Positions 1-6,687 of a stretch of 32,457 nt of DNA are shown here, one piece after another; positions within the stretch are counted from its first letter, which is position 1; each line of letters opens with the position of its first letter. A program made the translations under genes and the position numbers. The notes under the pieces are model-generated. The model saw nothing but the letters and a program-made list of their open reading frames with translations, was not told the DNA's origin and ran no database searches. Source of the DNA: an uncultured Clostridia bacterium (GTDB taxonomy: Bacteria; Bacillota; Clostridia; Christensenellales; Aristaeellaceae); contig CANQEW010000031.1 in NCBI GenBank assembly GCA_947596085.1, forward strand, positions 1 through 32,457. The letters run 5' to 3'.

Positions 1-476
1 GGGTAGCCCATGCAGGTGCCGCCGATGGTCAGGTCACCGCCGGGGTTGAAGCGCAGGCACAGCTTCTCCGGCAGGCCCGCGTACTTCTCCAGAAAGTCGA
101 TGTGCGTGATATCGTCCAGATTGATGATCGCGCCCAGCTTGCGGGCGTACTGGAACTCCTCCGGCCGGGTCTCGTTCGAGGAGAACATGATCTTTTCGCC
201 GGAGAAGCCCGCGGCCTCAGCCAGCATCAGCTCCGGGATGGACGCGCAGTCCACGCCGCAGCCCTCCTCCTTGAGAATCTGGAGGATGAACGGATTCGGA
301 CAGGCCTTCACCGCGTAATACTCGCAGAAGCCGTCGTTCCAGGCGAAGGCCTCGTTGACGGCGCGGGCGGTCTTGCGAATTCCCGCCTCGTCGTAGAGAT
401 GGAAGGGAGTGGGATACTGGGCCACGATCTCCCGAAGCTTTTCATTGGTTACGAAGGGGCTCTTTTGCGCGTTCAT
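1..476 (-). CDS. lysA: Diaminopimelate decarboxylase, N-terminal part (partial, runs off the left edge)
   Basis: The minus strand reads an open frame from an ATG at 474-476 to the window edge, giving 158 residues of a family usually near 420. It decarboxylates meso-diaminopimelate to L-lysine, the last step of lysine synthesis in the cytoplasm. The visible part is the start of the fold-type III alanine-racemase-like barrel: TPFHLYDE near residues 23-30, the PLP-binding lysine in YAVKA (K57), then GCGVDCAS and the run SGEKIMFSSNETRPEE. The C-terminal domain with the second set of active-site residues is outside the window. The gene diverges from the radical SAM gene at 656; a candidate promoter lies at 512-541. 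The start has only a weak ribosome site. Family identity is secure from the motifs. Carboxynorspermidine decarboxylase is a distant relative but fits less well. Confidence 0.9.
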   Translation of the reverse strand, partial: MNAQKSPFVTNEKLREIVAQYPTPFHLYDEAGIRKTARAVNEAFAWNDGFCEYYAVKACPNPFILQILKEEGCGVDCASIPELMLAEAAGFSGEKIMFSSNETRPEEFQYARKLGAIINLDDITHIDFLEKYAGLPEKLCLRFNPGGDLTIGGTCMGY

Positions 477-511
477 CGTCAATCACCAAATTCTTTTTGT
501 AGATGGGAAAT

Positions 512-541
512 ATTTTAATCCCGGCGCGGAGCTTCCGTCAA
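512..541 (-). promoter_or_regulatory. Candidate sigma-A promoter for lysA
   Basis: Read on the minus strand, TTGACG (536-541) and TAAAAT (512-517) are separated by 18 bases. This lies 36 bases upstream of the lysA start. Both hexamers are one substitution from consensus. Seen by eye only. Confidence 0.5.
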
Positions 542-592
542 GGGCGATTTCGTTGTATTTGCGCAGAATTCGAATTGTTTAACATTCACGCG

Positions 593-621
593 TTGAACAA
601 AAAGCGATTTTGTGTTAAAGT
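593..621 (+). promoter_or_regulatory. Candidate promoter for the radical SAM-rng-miaB operon
   Basis: TTGAAC (593-598) and TAAAGT (616-621) are 17 bases apart in an AT-rich stretch, 34 bases before the TTG start at 656. The match is moderate (four of six at each element), but it is the best candidate in the divergent gap. Confidence 0.4.
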
Positions 622-655
622 TAATTGGGTACTTATCGCCTGAGGAGGACGAATC

Positions 656-2500
656 TTGAATCTTTCGGAACGCATCGAGGCCCTTTTGATGAAGGTGCAG
701 AAGCCGGTGCGATACATGGGCGGCGAGTATGGCGCCGCGATGAAGGACCCGGAAAGCGTGGACGTGCGCTACGCCTTCCTGTTCCCGGATACCTACGAGG
801 TGGGCATGTCGCATCTGGGCATGCGCATCCTCTACCACATCCTGAACCGCCGCGAGGACGTGTGGTGCGAGCGCGTATTCACCCCCTGGGTGGATATGGC
901 GGAGGAGATGCGCAAAAACGGCATTCCGCTGTTCTCGCTGGAGAGCCGCACGCCGGTGCGAAAGTTCGATCTGCTGGGAATCACGCTTCAGTACGAGATG
1001 AGCTACACCAACGTGCTGGAATCCCTCGACCTCGCCGGAATTCCGCTGCGGCGGGAGGACCGGGGGGAGGGCGATCCCTTCGTGATCTGCGGCGGTCCCT
1101 GCGCGTTCAACCCGGAGCCGCTCGCGCCGTTCGTGGACCTTTTTGCCATCGGCGACGGCGAGGAGGAGACGCTGGCCACCGTCGACGCGTACAAGGCCTG
1201 GCGCGCCAGCGGCGCGCCCCGGGAGGAATATCTCCGAATGGCCGCAAAGATTCCGGGAATCTACGTGCCGTCGCTGTACGACGCGTCTTATAATGAGGAT
1301 GGCACGCTGAATTCCTTCGCGCCCAAGCCGGACGGCGGCGCGCCGGAGGTGGTGCGCAAGGCGCTGGTGAACGATCTCAACGCCGCGGACTACCCGGAGA
1401 CGCTCATCGTGCCCTACGGCGAGATCGTGCACAACCGCATCATGCTGGAGATCTTTCGGGGCTGCACGCGCGGCTGCCGCTTCTGTCAGGCGGGCATGAT
1501 CTACCGCCCGGTGCGCGAGCGCGGCAGGGAGCGGCTGATGGAGCTTGCCGAGAAGCTGGTGGCGAGCACCGGCTACGATGAGATTTCGCTGATGAGCCTG
1601 TCCAGCGGCGACTACTCCTGCCTGCCGGAACTGGCGCACGAGATGGTGGAGAAGTTCGCCCGCAAGCGGGTCAAGATTTCGCTGCCATCCCAGCGCATCG
1701 ACGCTGTGCTGACCGATACGCTCCGCGAGACGCAGAAGGTGCGCAAGACCGCGCTGACGCTGGCCCCCGAGGCGGGCACCCAGCGCCTGCGCGACGTGAT
1801 CAACAAGGGCGTGACCGAGGAGGATCTGGCGCGCAGCGTGACCGACGCCTTCGAGCAGGGCTGGTCGGCGGTGAAGCTCTACTTCATGATCGGCCTGCCC
1901 ACCGAGACGGACGAGGACGTGCTGGGCATCGCGGAGCTCGCGCGCCTGGTGCGCCGCTGCTACTTCTCCGTGCCCAAGGAGAAGCGCGCGCCGGGCCTGC
2001 GCATCACGGTGAGCGCGTCGGTGTTTGTGCCCAAGCCCTTTACGCCCTTTCAGTGGTGCGGACAGTTGGAGAGCGGCGAGGTGATCCGCCGACAGAAGCT
2101 CTTGCGCGATGAACTGCGCACGATCAAGGGCGTGGACTTCAAGTATCACGCGCCGGACGTGAGCTACATCGAGGCCGTGTTCGCCCGCGGCGGCAGGAGG
2201 CTGGCGGACGTGTTGGAGCGCGCATGGAAGCTCGGCTGCCGCTTCGACGGCTGGTCGGATCAGTTCCGATACGACCTTTGGCTGCGGGCGTTCGAGGAGT
2301 GCGGCGTCGATCCGGACTTCTACGCGCTGCGCGATTTCGCTTTGGACGAGGCGCTCCCCTGGGATCACCTGGACGCGGGCGTGACGAAGGACTTTTTGCG
2401 GCGCGAGTGGGAGAAGGCCCAGAGCGGCGAGCGCACCCGGGACTGCCGGAAGGGCTGCGTGGGCTGCGGCATGAAGCGCTACGAGGGGGCGTGCGTATGA
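656..2500 (+). CDS. B12-binding-domain radical SAM protein (TIGR03960-type)
   Basis: 614 residues. The start is a TTG with a strong AGGAGG at 641-646, nine bases upstream. The N-terminal part (roughly residues 20-220) resembles a Rossmann-type cobalamin-binding domain, including FPDTYEVGMSHLG and a GDGEEE stretch. The radical SAM core follows with C270-x3-C274-x2-C277 in GCTRGCRFCQAGM, which would hold the [4Fe-4S] cluster that cleaves S-adenosylmethionine. A C-terminal segment ends in the Cys pair CRKGCVGCG. The family is widespread in Clostridia and almost always sits directly before a DUF2344 (TIGR03936) gene, as here with an ATGA overlap. In some organisms the two are fused. The substrate is not known to me; the link with rng and miaB suggests an RNA-related role, which is inference. 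Confidence 0.85.
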   Translation: MNLSERIEALLMKVQKPVRYMGGEYGAAMKDPESVDVRYAFLFPDTYEVGMSHLGMRILYHILNRREDVWCERVFTPWVDMAEEMRKNGIPLFSLESRTPVRKFDLLGITLQYEMSYTNVLESLDLAGIPLRREDRGEGDPFVICGGPCAFNPEPLAPFVDLFAIGDGEEETLATVDAYKAWRASGAPREEYLRMAAKIPGIYVPSLYDASYNEDGTLNSFAPKPDGGAPEVVRKALVNDLNAADYPETLIVPYGEIVHNRIMLEIFRGCTRGCRFCQAGMIYRPVRERGRERLMELAEKLVASTGYDEISLMSLSSGDYSCLPELAHEMVEKFARKRVKISLPSQRIDAVLTDTLRETQKVRKTALTLAPEAGTQRLRDVINKGVTEEDLARSVTDAFEQGWSAVKLYFMIGLPTETDEDVLGIAELARLVRRCYFSVPKEKRAPGLRITVSASVFVPKPFTPFQWCGQLESGEVIRRQKLLRDELRTIKGVDFKYHAPDVSYIEAVFARGGRRLADVLERAWKLGCRFDGWSDQFRYDLWLRAFEECGVDPDFYALRDFALDEALPWDHLDAGVTKDFLRREWEKAQSGERTRDCRKGCVGCGMKRYEGACV

Positions 2501-3165
2501 GGATGCTGGTGCGCTTCGGCAAGCGGCCGAGACTGCGGTTCATCTCCCATCTCGATCTGCAGCGCTTCATGCAGATGGCGCTCAACCGGACGGGGCTGCC
2601 CATTCAATTCTCGCAGGGCTTCAATCCGCATCCGCTGATGAGTTTCGCATCGGCGCTGGCGCTGGGCTGGACGAGCGACTACGAGGTGCTGGACGTGCGC
2701 CTGGCTGCGCCGATGGGGCGCAAAAGATGCGAGGACGCCATGCGCGCGGCGTTGCCGGAGGACTTGCCGGTGATCGAAGTGAAGCTGGTGGACGACCGCG
2801 CTCCCGCCGCGATGGCGCTGGTGTGCGCTTCGGACTACCACGTGTCGCTCTCGGGCGGTGGCGCGGAGGCGGTGCGCTCCGCCATACCGGACTTCCTGGC
2901 GGCGGAGCAGGTCTTCGCAATGAAGAAGACCAAGTCGGGCGAGCGGGAGATGGACATCCGCCCCTGCGTGCTGGCGCTGACCCCGGCGGAGGACGGCTTC
3001 GACGCGCGGCTGATGCTGACGGAGAAGGCCTCGCTCAAGGCCGATCTGCTGGCGCGAATCCTCGCCGGGCGCGCGGGCGTCGCGTGCCCGGAGCCGCGCG
3101 TGCACCGTGTTGCGCTGCTGGGCAGGGACGAAGCGGGCGAATTGCGCCCGCTGATGGAACTGTGA
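2497..3165 (+). CDS. DUF2344 / TIGR03936 radical SAM-associated protein
   Basis: 222 residues, starting at the ATG that overlaps the previous stop (ATGA at 2497-2500) and ending in a TGATG overlap with rng. The N-terminus has the family signature: RFGKRPRLRFISHLDL, then a GLPIQFSQGFNPHP stretch and an ALALGWTSDYEV stretch. No catalytic motif or membrane segment is visible. The protein is the obligate neighbour, or C-terminal fusion partner, of the TIGR03960 radical SAM protein, so the pair probably acts as one unit. The double overlap implies translational coupling of three genes. Function is not established; family membership is confident. Confidence 0.85.
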   Translation: MRMLVRFGKRPRLRFISHLDLQRFMQMALNRTGLPIQFSQGFNPHPLMSFASALALGWTSDYEVLDVRLAAPMGRKRCEDAMRAALPEDLPVIEVKLVDDRAPAAMALVCASDYHVSLSGGGAEAVRSAIPDFLAAEQVFAMKKTKSGEREMDIRPCVLALTPAEDGFDARLMLTEKASLKADLLARILAGRAGVACPEPRVHRVALLGRDEAGELRPLMEL

Positions 3166-4568
3166 TGGGCAAGGTGCTGGCGCTGGAGCGCGCCTGCGGG
3201 GAGACGCGTCTGGCGGTGCTGGAGGGCGGCCGGCTGTTCGAGCTCTACGCCGAGCGCGGCGGTTCCGACGGCGTGACCGGAAACATCTACGCCGGGCGCG
3301 TGGAGAACGTTGTGCCGGGCATGAACGCCGCGTTCGTGGACATCGGCATGAAGAAAAACGGCTTCCTCAATCTCGACGACGCGGGGCCGGAGCTGCGCGG
3401 TAAATTGAAGCCGGGGCAGATGATCCTCGTGCAGGCGGAGCGCGAGGCCACGGGGAACAAGGGCCCGCGGCTGAAGTGCCAGATCTCCATCGCCGGGCGG
3501 CTGACGGTGCTGCTGCCGGGACTGCGCTACGCCGGGGTGTCGAAGAAGATCGAGGACGAGGCGGAGCGCGACCGGCTGTTTGCCATCGCCTCCGCGCTGA
3601 GCGAGCGCGGCGACGGCATGATCGTCCGCACCGAGGCCGAGGGCGCTGCCGAGGCTGAGATTGAGGCGGATTTCGAGCGCTTGCGCGCGGACTGGCCGCG
3701 CATCGAGGAGGCGGCGCGGCACGCCGCCTCGCCCCGGTTGATCCGCGCGGACGGCGACTTGGCGCTGCGCGCGGTGCGGGACATGCTGAACGCGGACGTG
3801 GAGCGCGTGCGCACCGACGACGCGGAACTGTACGCGCAGCTATGCGCCCACGCCTCGGCGCTCGCGCCGCGGTTCGCGGACCGGATTGAGCTCGTCGCGT
3901 GCGAGTCGCCGCTGTTCGACCTCTTGCGCGTGGACCATCAGTTGGAGGAGGCGCTCTCGCGGCGCGTGCGCCTCAGGAGCGGCGGCAACCTCGTGATCGA
4001 CGAGACCGAGGCGCTGACGGTGATCGACGTGAACTCCGCCAGGTGCACCGGGAAGCAAGATCCGCGCGAGACGATACTGCGCCTGAACCTGGAGGCGGCG
4101 GACGAGATCGCCCGTCAGCTACGGCTGCGGGACGTGGGCGGCATCGTCGTCGTGGATTTTATCGACATGGAGGCCGCGGACGACCGCGAAGCGCTGCTGG
4201 CGCGCTTTCGCCAGGCGGTGACGGGCGACCCCAACCGCGTGAACGTGCTGGGCGTGACGGCGCTGGGGCTGGTGGAGCTGACCAGAAAGCGGGAGCGGCT
4301 GTCGCTGTTTCACCGGCTCACCCGGGAGTGCGGCGCCTGCGGCGGCTCGGGCCGGGAGTGGAGCTACGAGAGCGTCGCCCATCGCGCGGCCCGGGAGCTG
4401 TGGCGGCGCAGGCGGACGGGCGACGCGAGCGCCTACCGAATCGTGACCGGGGTGCGCGTGGCGGAGAAGCTCCGCGCGATCGGCCTGCCTGGCGGCGGCC
4501 CCGCGCGGGTGGACGCGTGCGGGCGCGATCAGGAATTTGAACTGTTGATCGACGATGGAACGGAGTGA
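3165..4568 (+). CDS. rng: Ribonuclease E/G family endoribonuclease
   Basis: 467 residues, starting at the ATG inside the TGATG overlap with the upstream gene, where homology begins (MGKVLALE). An S1 RNA-binding segment follows (GNIYAGRVENVVPGMNAAFVDIG). The catalytic metal-binding aspartates are D288 in TVIDVNS and D331 in VVVDFIDM, spaced 43 residues as in E. coli RNase E. The zinc-link motif is C389-x2-C392 (CGACGGSG). These enzymes cleave single-stranded RNA near 5' monophosphates and act in rRNA maturation and mRNA decay. The length matches the short RNase G type; there is no long C-terminal degradosome scaffold. In many Clostridia this gene follows the same two radical SAM genes. Confidence 0.92.
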   Translation: MGKVLALERACGETRLAVLEGGRLFELYAERGGSDGVTGNIYAGRVENVVPGMNAAFVDIGMKKNGFLNLDDAGPELRGKLKPGQMILVQAEREATGNKGPRLKCQISIAGRLTVLLPGLRYAGVSKKIEDEAERDRLFAIASALSERGDGMIVRTEAEGAAEAEIEADFERLRADWPRIEEAARHAASPRLIRADGDLALRAVRDMLNADVERVRTDDAELYAQLCAHASALAPRFADRIELVACESPLFDLLRVDHQLEEALSRRVRLRSGGNLVIDETEALTVIDVNSARCTGKQDPRETILRLNLEAADEIARQLRLRDVGGIVVVDFIDMEAADDREALLARFRQAVTGDPNRVNVLGVTALGLVELTRKRERLSLFHRLTRECGACGGSGREWSYESVAHRAARELWRRRRTGDASAYRIVTGVRVAEKLRAIGLPGGGPARVDACGRDQEFELLIDDGTE

Positions 4569-4572
4569 AGAT

Positions 4573-5961
4573 ATGAGGCAGCAAACGGCCGTCAGCCCCG
4601 AGGCGATGGCGCGGCAGCGGGAGTACATGGCGCGGGTGCGGGAGATGGAGGATCGGCCGCGCAGCTATCACATCGTGTCCATGGGCTGCCAGATGAACGC
4701 GCGCGACTCGGAGACCATCGCGGGCATGCTGGAGGAGATGGGCCTGACCCGCGAAGCCGTGCGCGAGCGGGCGGATTTGATCCTGTACAACACCTGCTGC
4801 GTGCGCGAGAACGCGGAGAACAAGGCGCTGGGGAATGTGATCTGGCTGAAGGAATTGAAGCGCGATAAGCCGGAGCTCATGATCTGCGTGGGCGGCTGCA
4901 TGACGCAGGAGCCGGGCATGGCGGCGGCGATGAAGGCGAAGTATCCCTTCATCGACCTGATCTACGGCACCCACAACCTGTACCGCCTGCCGGAATACGT
5001 CTATCGCTTTTTGATGGAGCGCGCGCCGGTGGTGGAGGTTCTGGACATCGACGGCGAAGTGGTCGAGGGCCTGCCCGAGCGCCGCGAGAGCGTGCACAGC
5101 GCCTTCGTCAACATCATGTACGGCTGCGACAACTTCTGCTCCTACTGCATCGTGCCCTACGTGCGCGGCCGGGAGCGCTCGCGGGAGCCGGAGGACGTGA
5201 TCGCCGAGGTAAAGCGGCTCATGGACGCCGGGACCCAGGAGATCACGCTGCTGGGCCAGAACGTCAACTCCTACCGCGGCGGCGGCGCGGAGTTCGCAAA
5301 CCTCTTGCGCCGGTTGGACCGCTTGGGCGTGCCGCGCATTCGCTTCATGACCTCGCATCCGAAGGATCTCTCGGACGAGCTGATCGCCTGCTACGGGGAG
5401 TTGGAGCACCTGATGCCCAACCTCCACCTGCCGGTGCAGGCGGGCAACGACGAGATCCTCCGGCAAATGAACCGCCGCTACACGCGCGAGCGCTATCTGG
5501 ATCTGGTGCGCAGGCTGCGCGCCGTGCGGCCGGAGATCGGCCTGACCAGCGACATCATCGTGGGCTTCCCGGGCGAGACCGAGGCGCAGTTCGAGGACAC
5601 CCTTTCGCTGGCGCGCGAGGTGCGCTTCGACGCGGCCTACACCTTCGTCTATTCGCCCCGCAGGGGCACCCGCGCCGCGTCGATGCCCGACCCGGTGAGC
5701 GCCGGAGAGAAGAGCCGGTGGATCCAGCGCCTGATCGCGCTGCAGCAGGAGATTTCGTTTGAGACGCTCTCGGCGCAGGTGGGCAGGGTGGAGCGCGTGC
5801 TCGTCGAGGGCGCGTCCGCCCGCGACGCGGGCAGCGTCGGCGGCCGCACGCCGAGGAACCACATGGTGAACTTCCCCGGCGGCGAGGAGCTGGTGGGCAA
5901 ATTTGTAGACGTGGAAATCACCTCCGCGGGGAAGAATACGCTTCGCGGAAGGATCGTTTGA
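4573..5961 (+). CDS. miaB: tRNA (N6-isopentenyladenosine(37)-C2)-methylthiotransferase MiaB
   Basis: 462 residues from the ATG at 4573, chosen because GGAG at 4562-4565 is seven bases upstream. An in-frame ATG at 4555 has no ribosome site and overlaps rng more. MiaB adds a methylthio group to i6A37 of tRNA, completing the modification begun by MiaA (gene at 11220). The N-terminal UPF0004 domain has the three cluster cysteines C39 (GCQMN), C75 (NTCC) and C109 (GGCMTQ). The radical SAM cluster is C185-x3-C189-x2-C192 (GCDNFCSYC), followed by the VPYVRGRERSR signature and a C-terminal TRAM domain. NTCCVRE and YIVPYVRGRE-like features favour MiaB over MtaB or RimO, and miaB-ricA-mutS gene order supports this. 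Confidence 0.93.
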   Translation: MRQQTAVSPEAMARQREYMARVREMEDRPRSYHIVSMGCQMNARDSETIAGMLEEMGLTREAVRERADLILYNTCCVRENAENKALGNVIWLKELKRDKPELMICVGGCMTQEPGMAAAMKAKYPFIDLIYGTHNLYRLPEYVYRFLMERAPVVEVLDIDGEVVEGLPERRESVHSAFVNIMYGCDNFCSYCIVPYVRGRERSREPEDVIAEVKRLMDAGTQEITLLGQNVNSYRGGGAEFANLLRRLDRLGVPRIRFMTSHPKDLSDELIACYGELEHLMPNLHLPVQAGNDEILRQMNRRYTRERYLDLVRRLRAVRPEIGLTSDIIVGFPGETEAQFEDTLSLAREVRFDAAYTFVYSPRRGTRAASMPDPVSAGEKSRWIQRLIALQQEISFETLSAQVGRVERVLVEGASARDAGSVGGRTPRNHMVNFPGGEELVGKFVDVEITSAGKNTLRGRIV

Positions 5962-5974
5962 GGAGGGAATCGGC

Positions 5975-6367
5975 ATGAACGAAGTCTTTGAAAAGACCCG
6001 CGAGCTGGGCGAGGCGCTCAAGCTCAGCGACGAGTACAAGCGCATGAAGGCCGCCGAGGAGAAGGCCATGGGCAACGCCCAGGCGGCCGAAATGATGGCG
6101 CTCTACCTGGAGAAGCGCGGCCAGATTCAGGAGATGATGGAGCACGAGAACCCCGACCCCGGCGCGCTCAAGCGCCTCTCCGACGAGATGGACGACATCC
6201 AGGAGAAGCTGCAGCTGGTGGACGACATCGCCGAGCTGACCGCCGCTCGCAGCGAGTTCAACGGCCTGATCGGTCAGATCAACCAGGTGCTCCAGTTCAT
6301 CGTGACCGGGCGCATGGAGGAGCAGGGCTGCGCGGGCGACTGCTCGAGCTGCGCGGGCTGTCACTGA
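5975..6367 (+). CDS. YlbF/YmcA (RicA/RicF)-family protein with Cys-rich tail
   Basis: 130 residues; ATG at 5975 with AGGAGG nine bases before it. The body is almost entirely helical and highly charged, as in the Com_YlbF fold. The tail holds four cysteines and a histidine in GCAGDCSSCAGCH. In B. subtilis the paralogues RicA (YmcA) and RicF (YlbF) form a complex with RicT that binds [4Fe-4S] clusters and promotes RNase Y-dependent mRNA processing. The B. subtilis ymcA gene also sits next to miaB and upstream of mutS. Position therefore argues for RicA, but sequence alone does not separate RicA from RicF. Cluster binding by the tail is inference. Confidence 0.8.
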   Translation: MNEVFEKTRELGEALKLSDEYKRMKAAEEKAMGNAQAAEMMALYLEKRGQIQEMMEHENPDPGALKRLSDEMDDIQEKLQLVDDIAELTAARSEFNGLIGQINQVLQFIVTGRMEEQGCAGDCSSCAGCH

Positions 6368-6379
6368 TCGGGAACGAGG

Positions 6380-6658
6380 TTGGTATAGAAAAAACCATAC
6401 CAATTAAAATCGTCACCGGCGGTGTGTACGCCGGGGACGGGTGCTGATTTTTCTGCAGGCAAGTTTACTTGCTGAAAGAAAAATCGCTTCCTTGCAGATT
6501 TTCCGCCCGGAAATTGGCAGAATTTCAGGAAAATTTGTCAAAGGGGTGGCAAGGTTGAAATCCCCATTGGGGATTTCAAGCCGGCCTTTGGGCCGACCGC
6601 TTTGCCTGAATTTACAATTCAGGCAAAGCGCCATGTGGCGGGGGAAGCAGTTCCCCCG
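6380..6658. repeat. Cluster of consecutive hairpins in the ricA-mutS gap
   Basis: The 320-base gap between the RicA-family gene and mutS holds at least seven inverted repeats end to end. They are: 6380-6403 (7-bp arms), 6416-6434 (6-bp), 6446-6485 (9-bp outer arms with a nested GCAAG/CTTGC), 6555-6579 (11-bp perfect arms, 3-base loop), 6582-6595 (5-bp), 6598-6630 (15-bp perfect arms, loop TAC) and 6639-6658 (8-bp arms, loop GCAG). None is followed by a U-run, so they do not look like simple terminators. Such dense perfect stems suggest a dispersed palindromic repeat (REP/MITE-like) or a structured 5' leader of mutS. No protein with recognisable features is encoded. AGCGAGTGAG just before mutS offers only a weak ribosome site. 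Confidence 0.75.
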
Positions 6659-6687
6659 TCCACAAACGAACGAAAGCGAGTGAGACT

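Noticed and set aside
6598..6630. The 15-bp hairpin as a terminator for the miaB-ricA operon
   Set aside because: The stem is strong but no U-run follows on either strand, and it is only one of several similar stems.
6413..6683. Small open frames on both strands in the ricA-mutS gap
   Set aside because: They run straight through several perfect hairpins, have no ribosome site and show no family resemblance. The hairpin array explains the sequence better.
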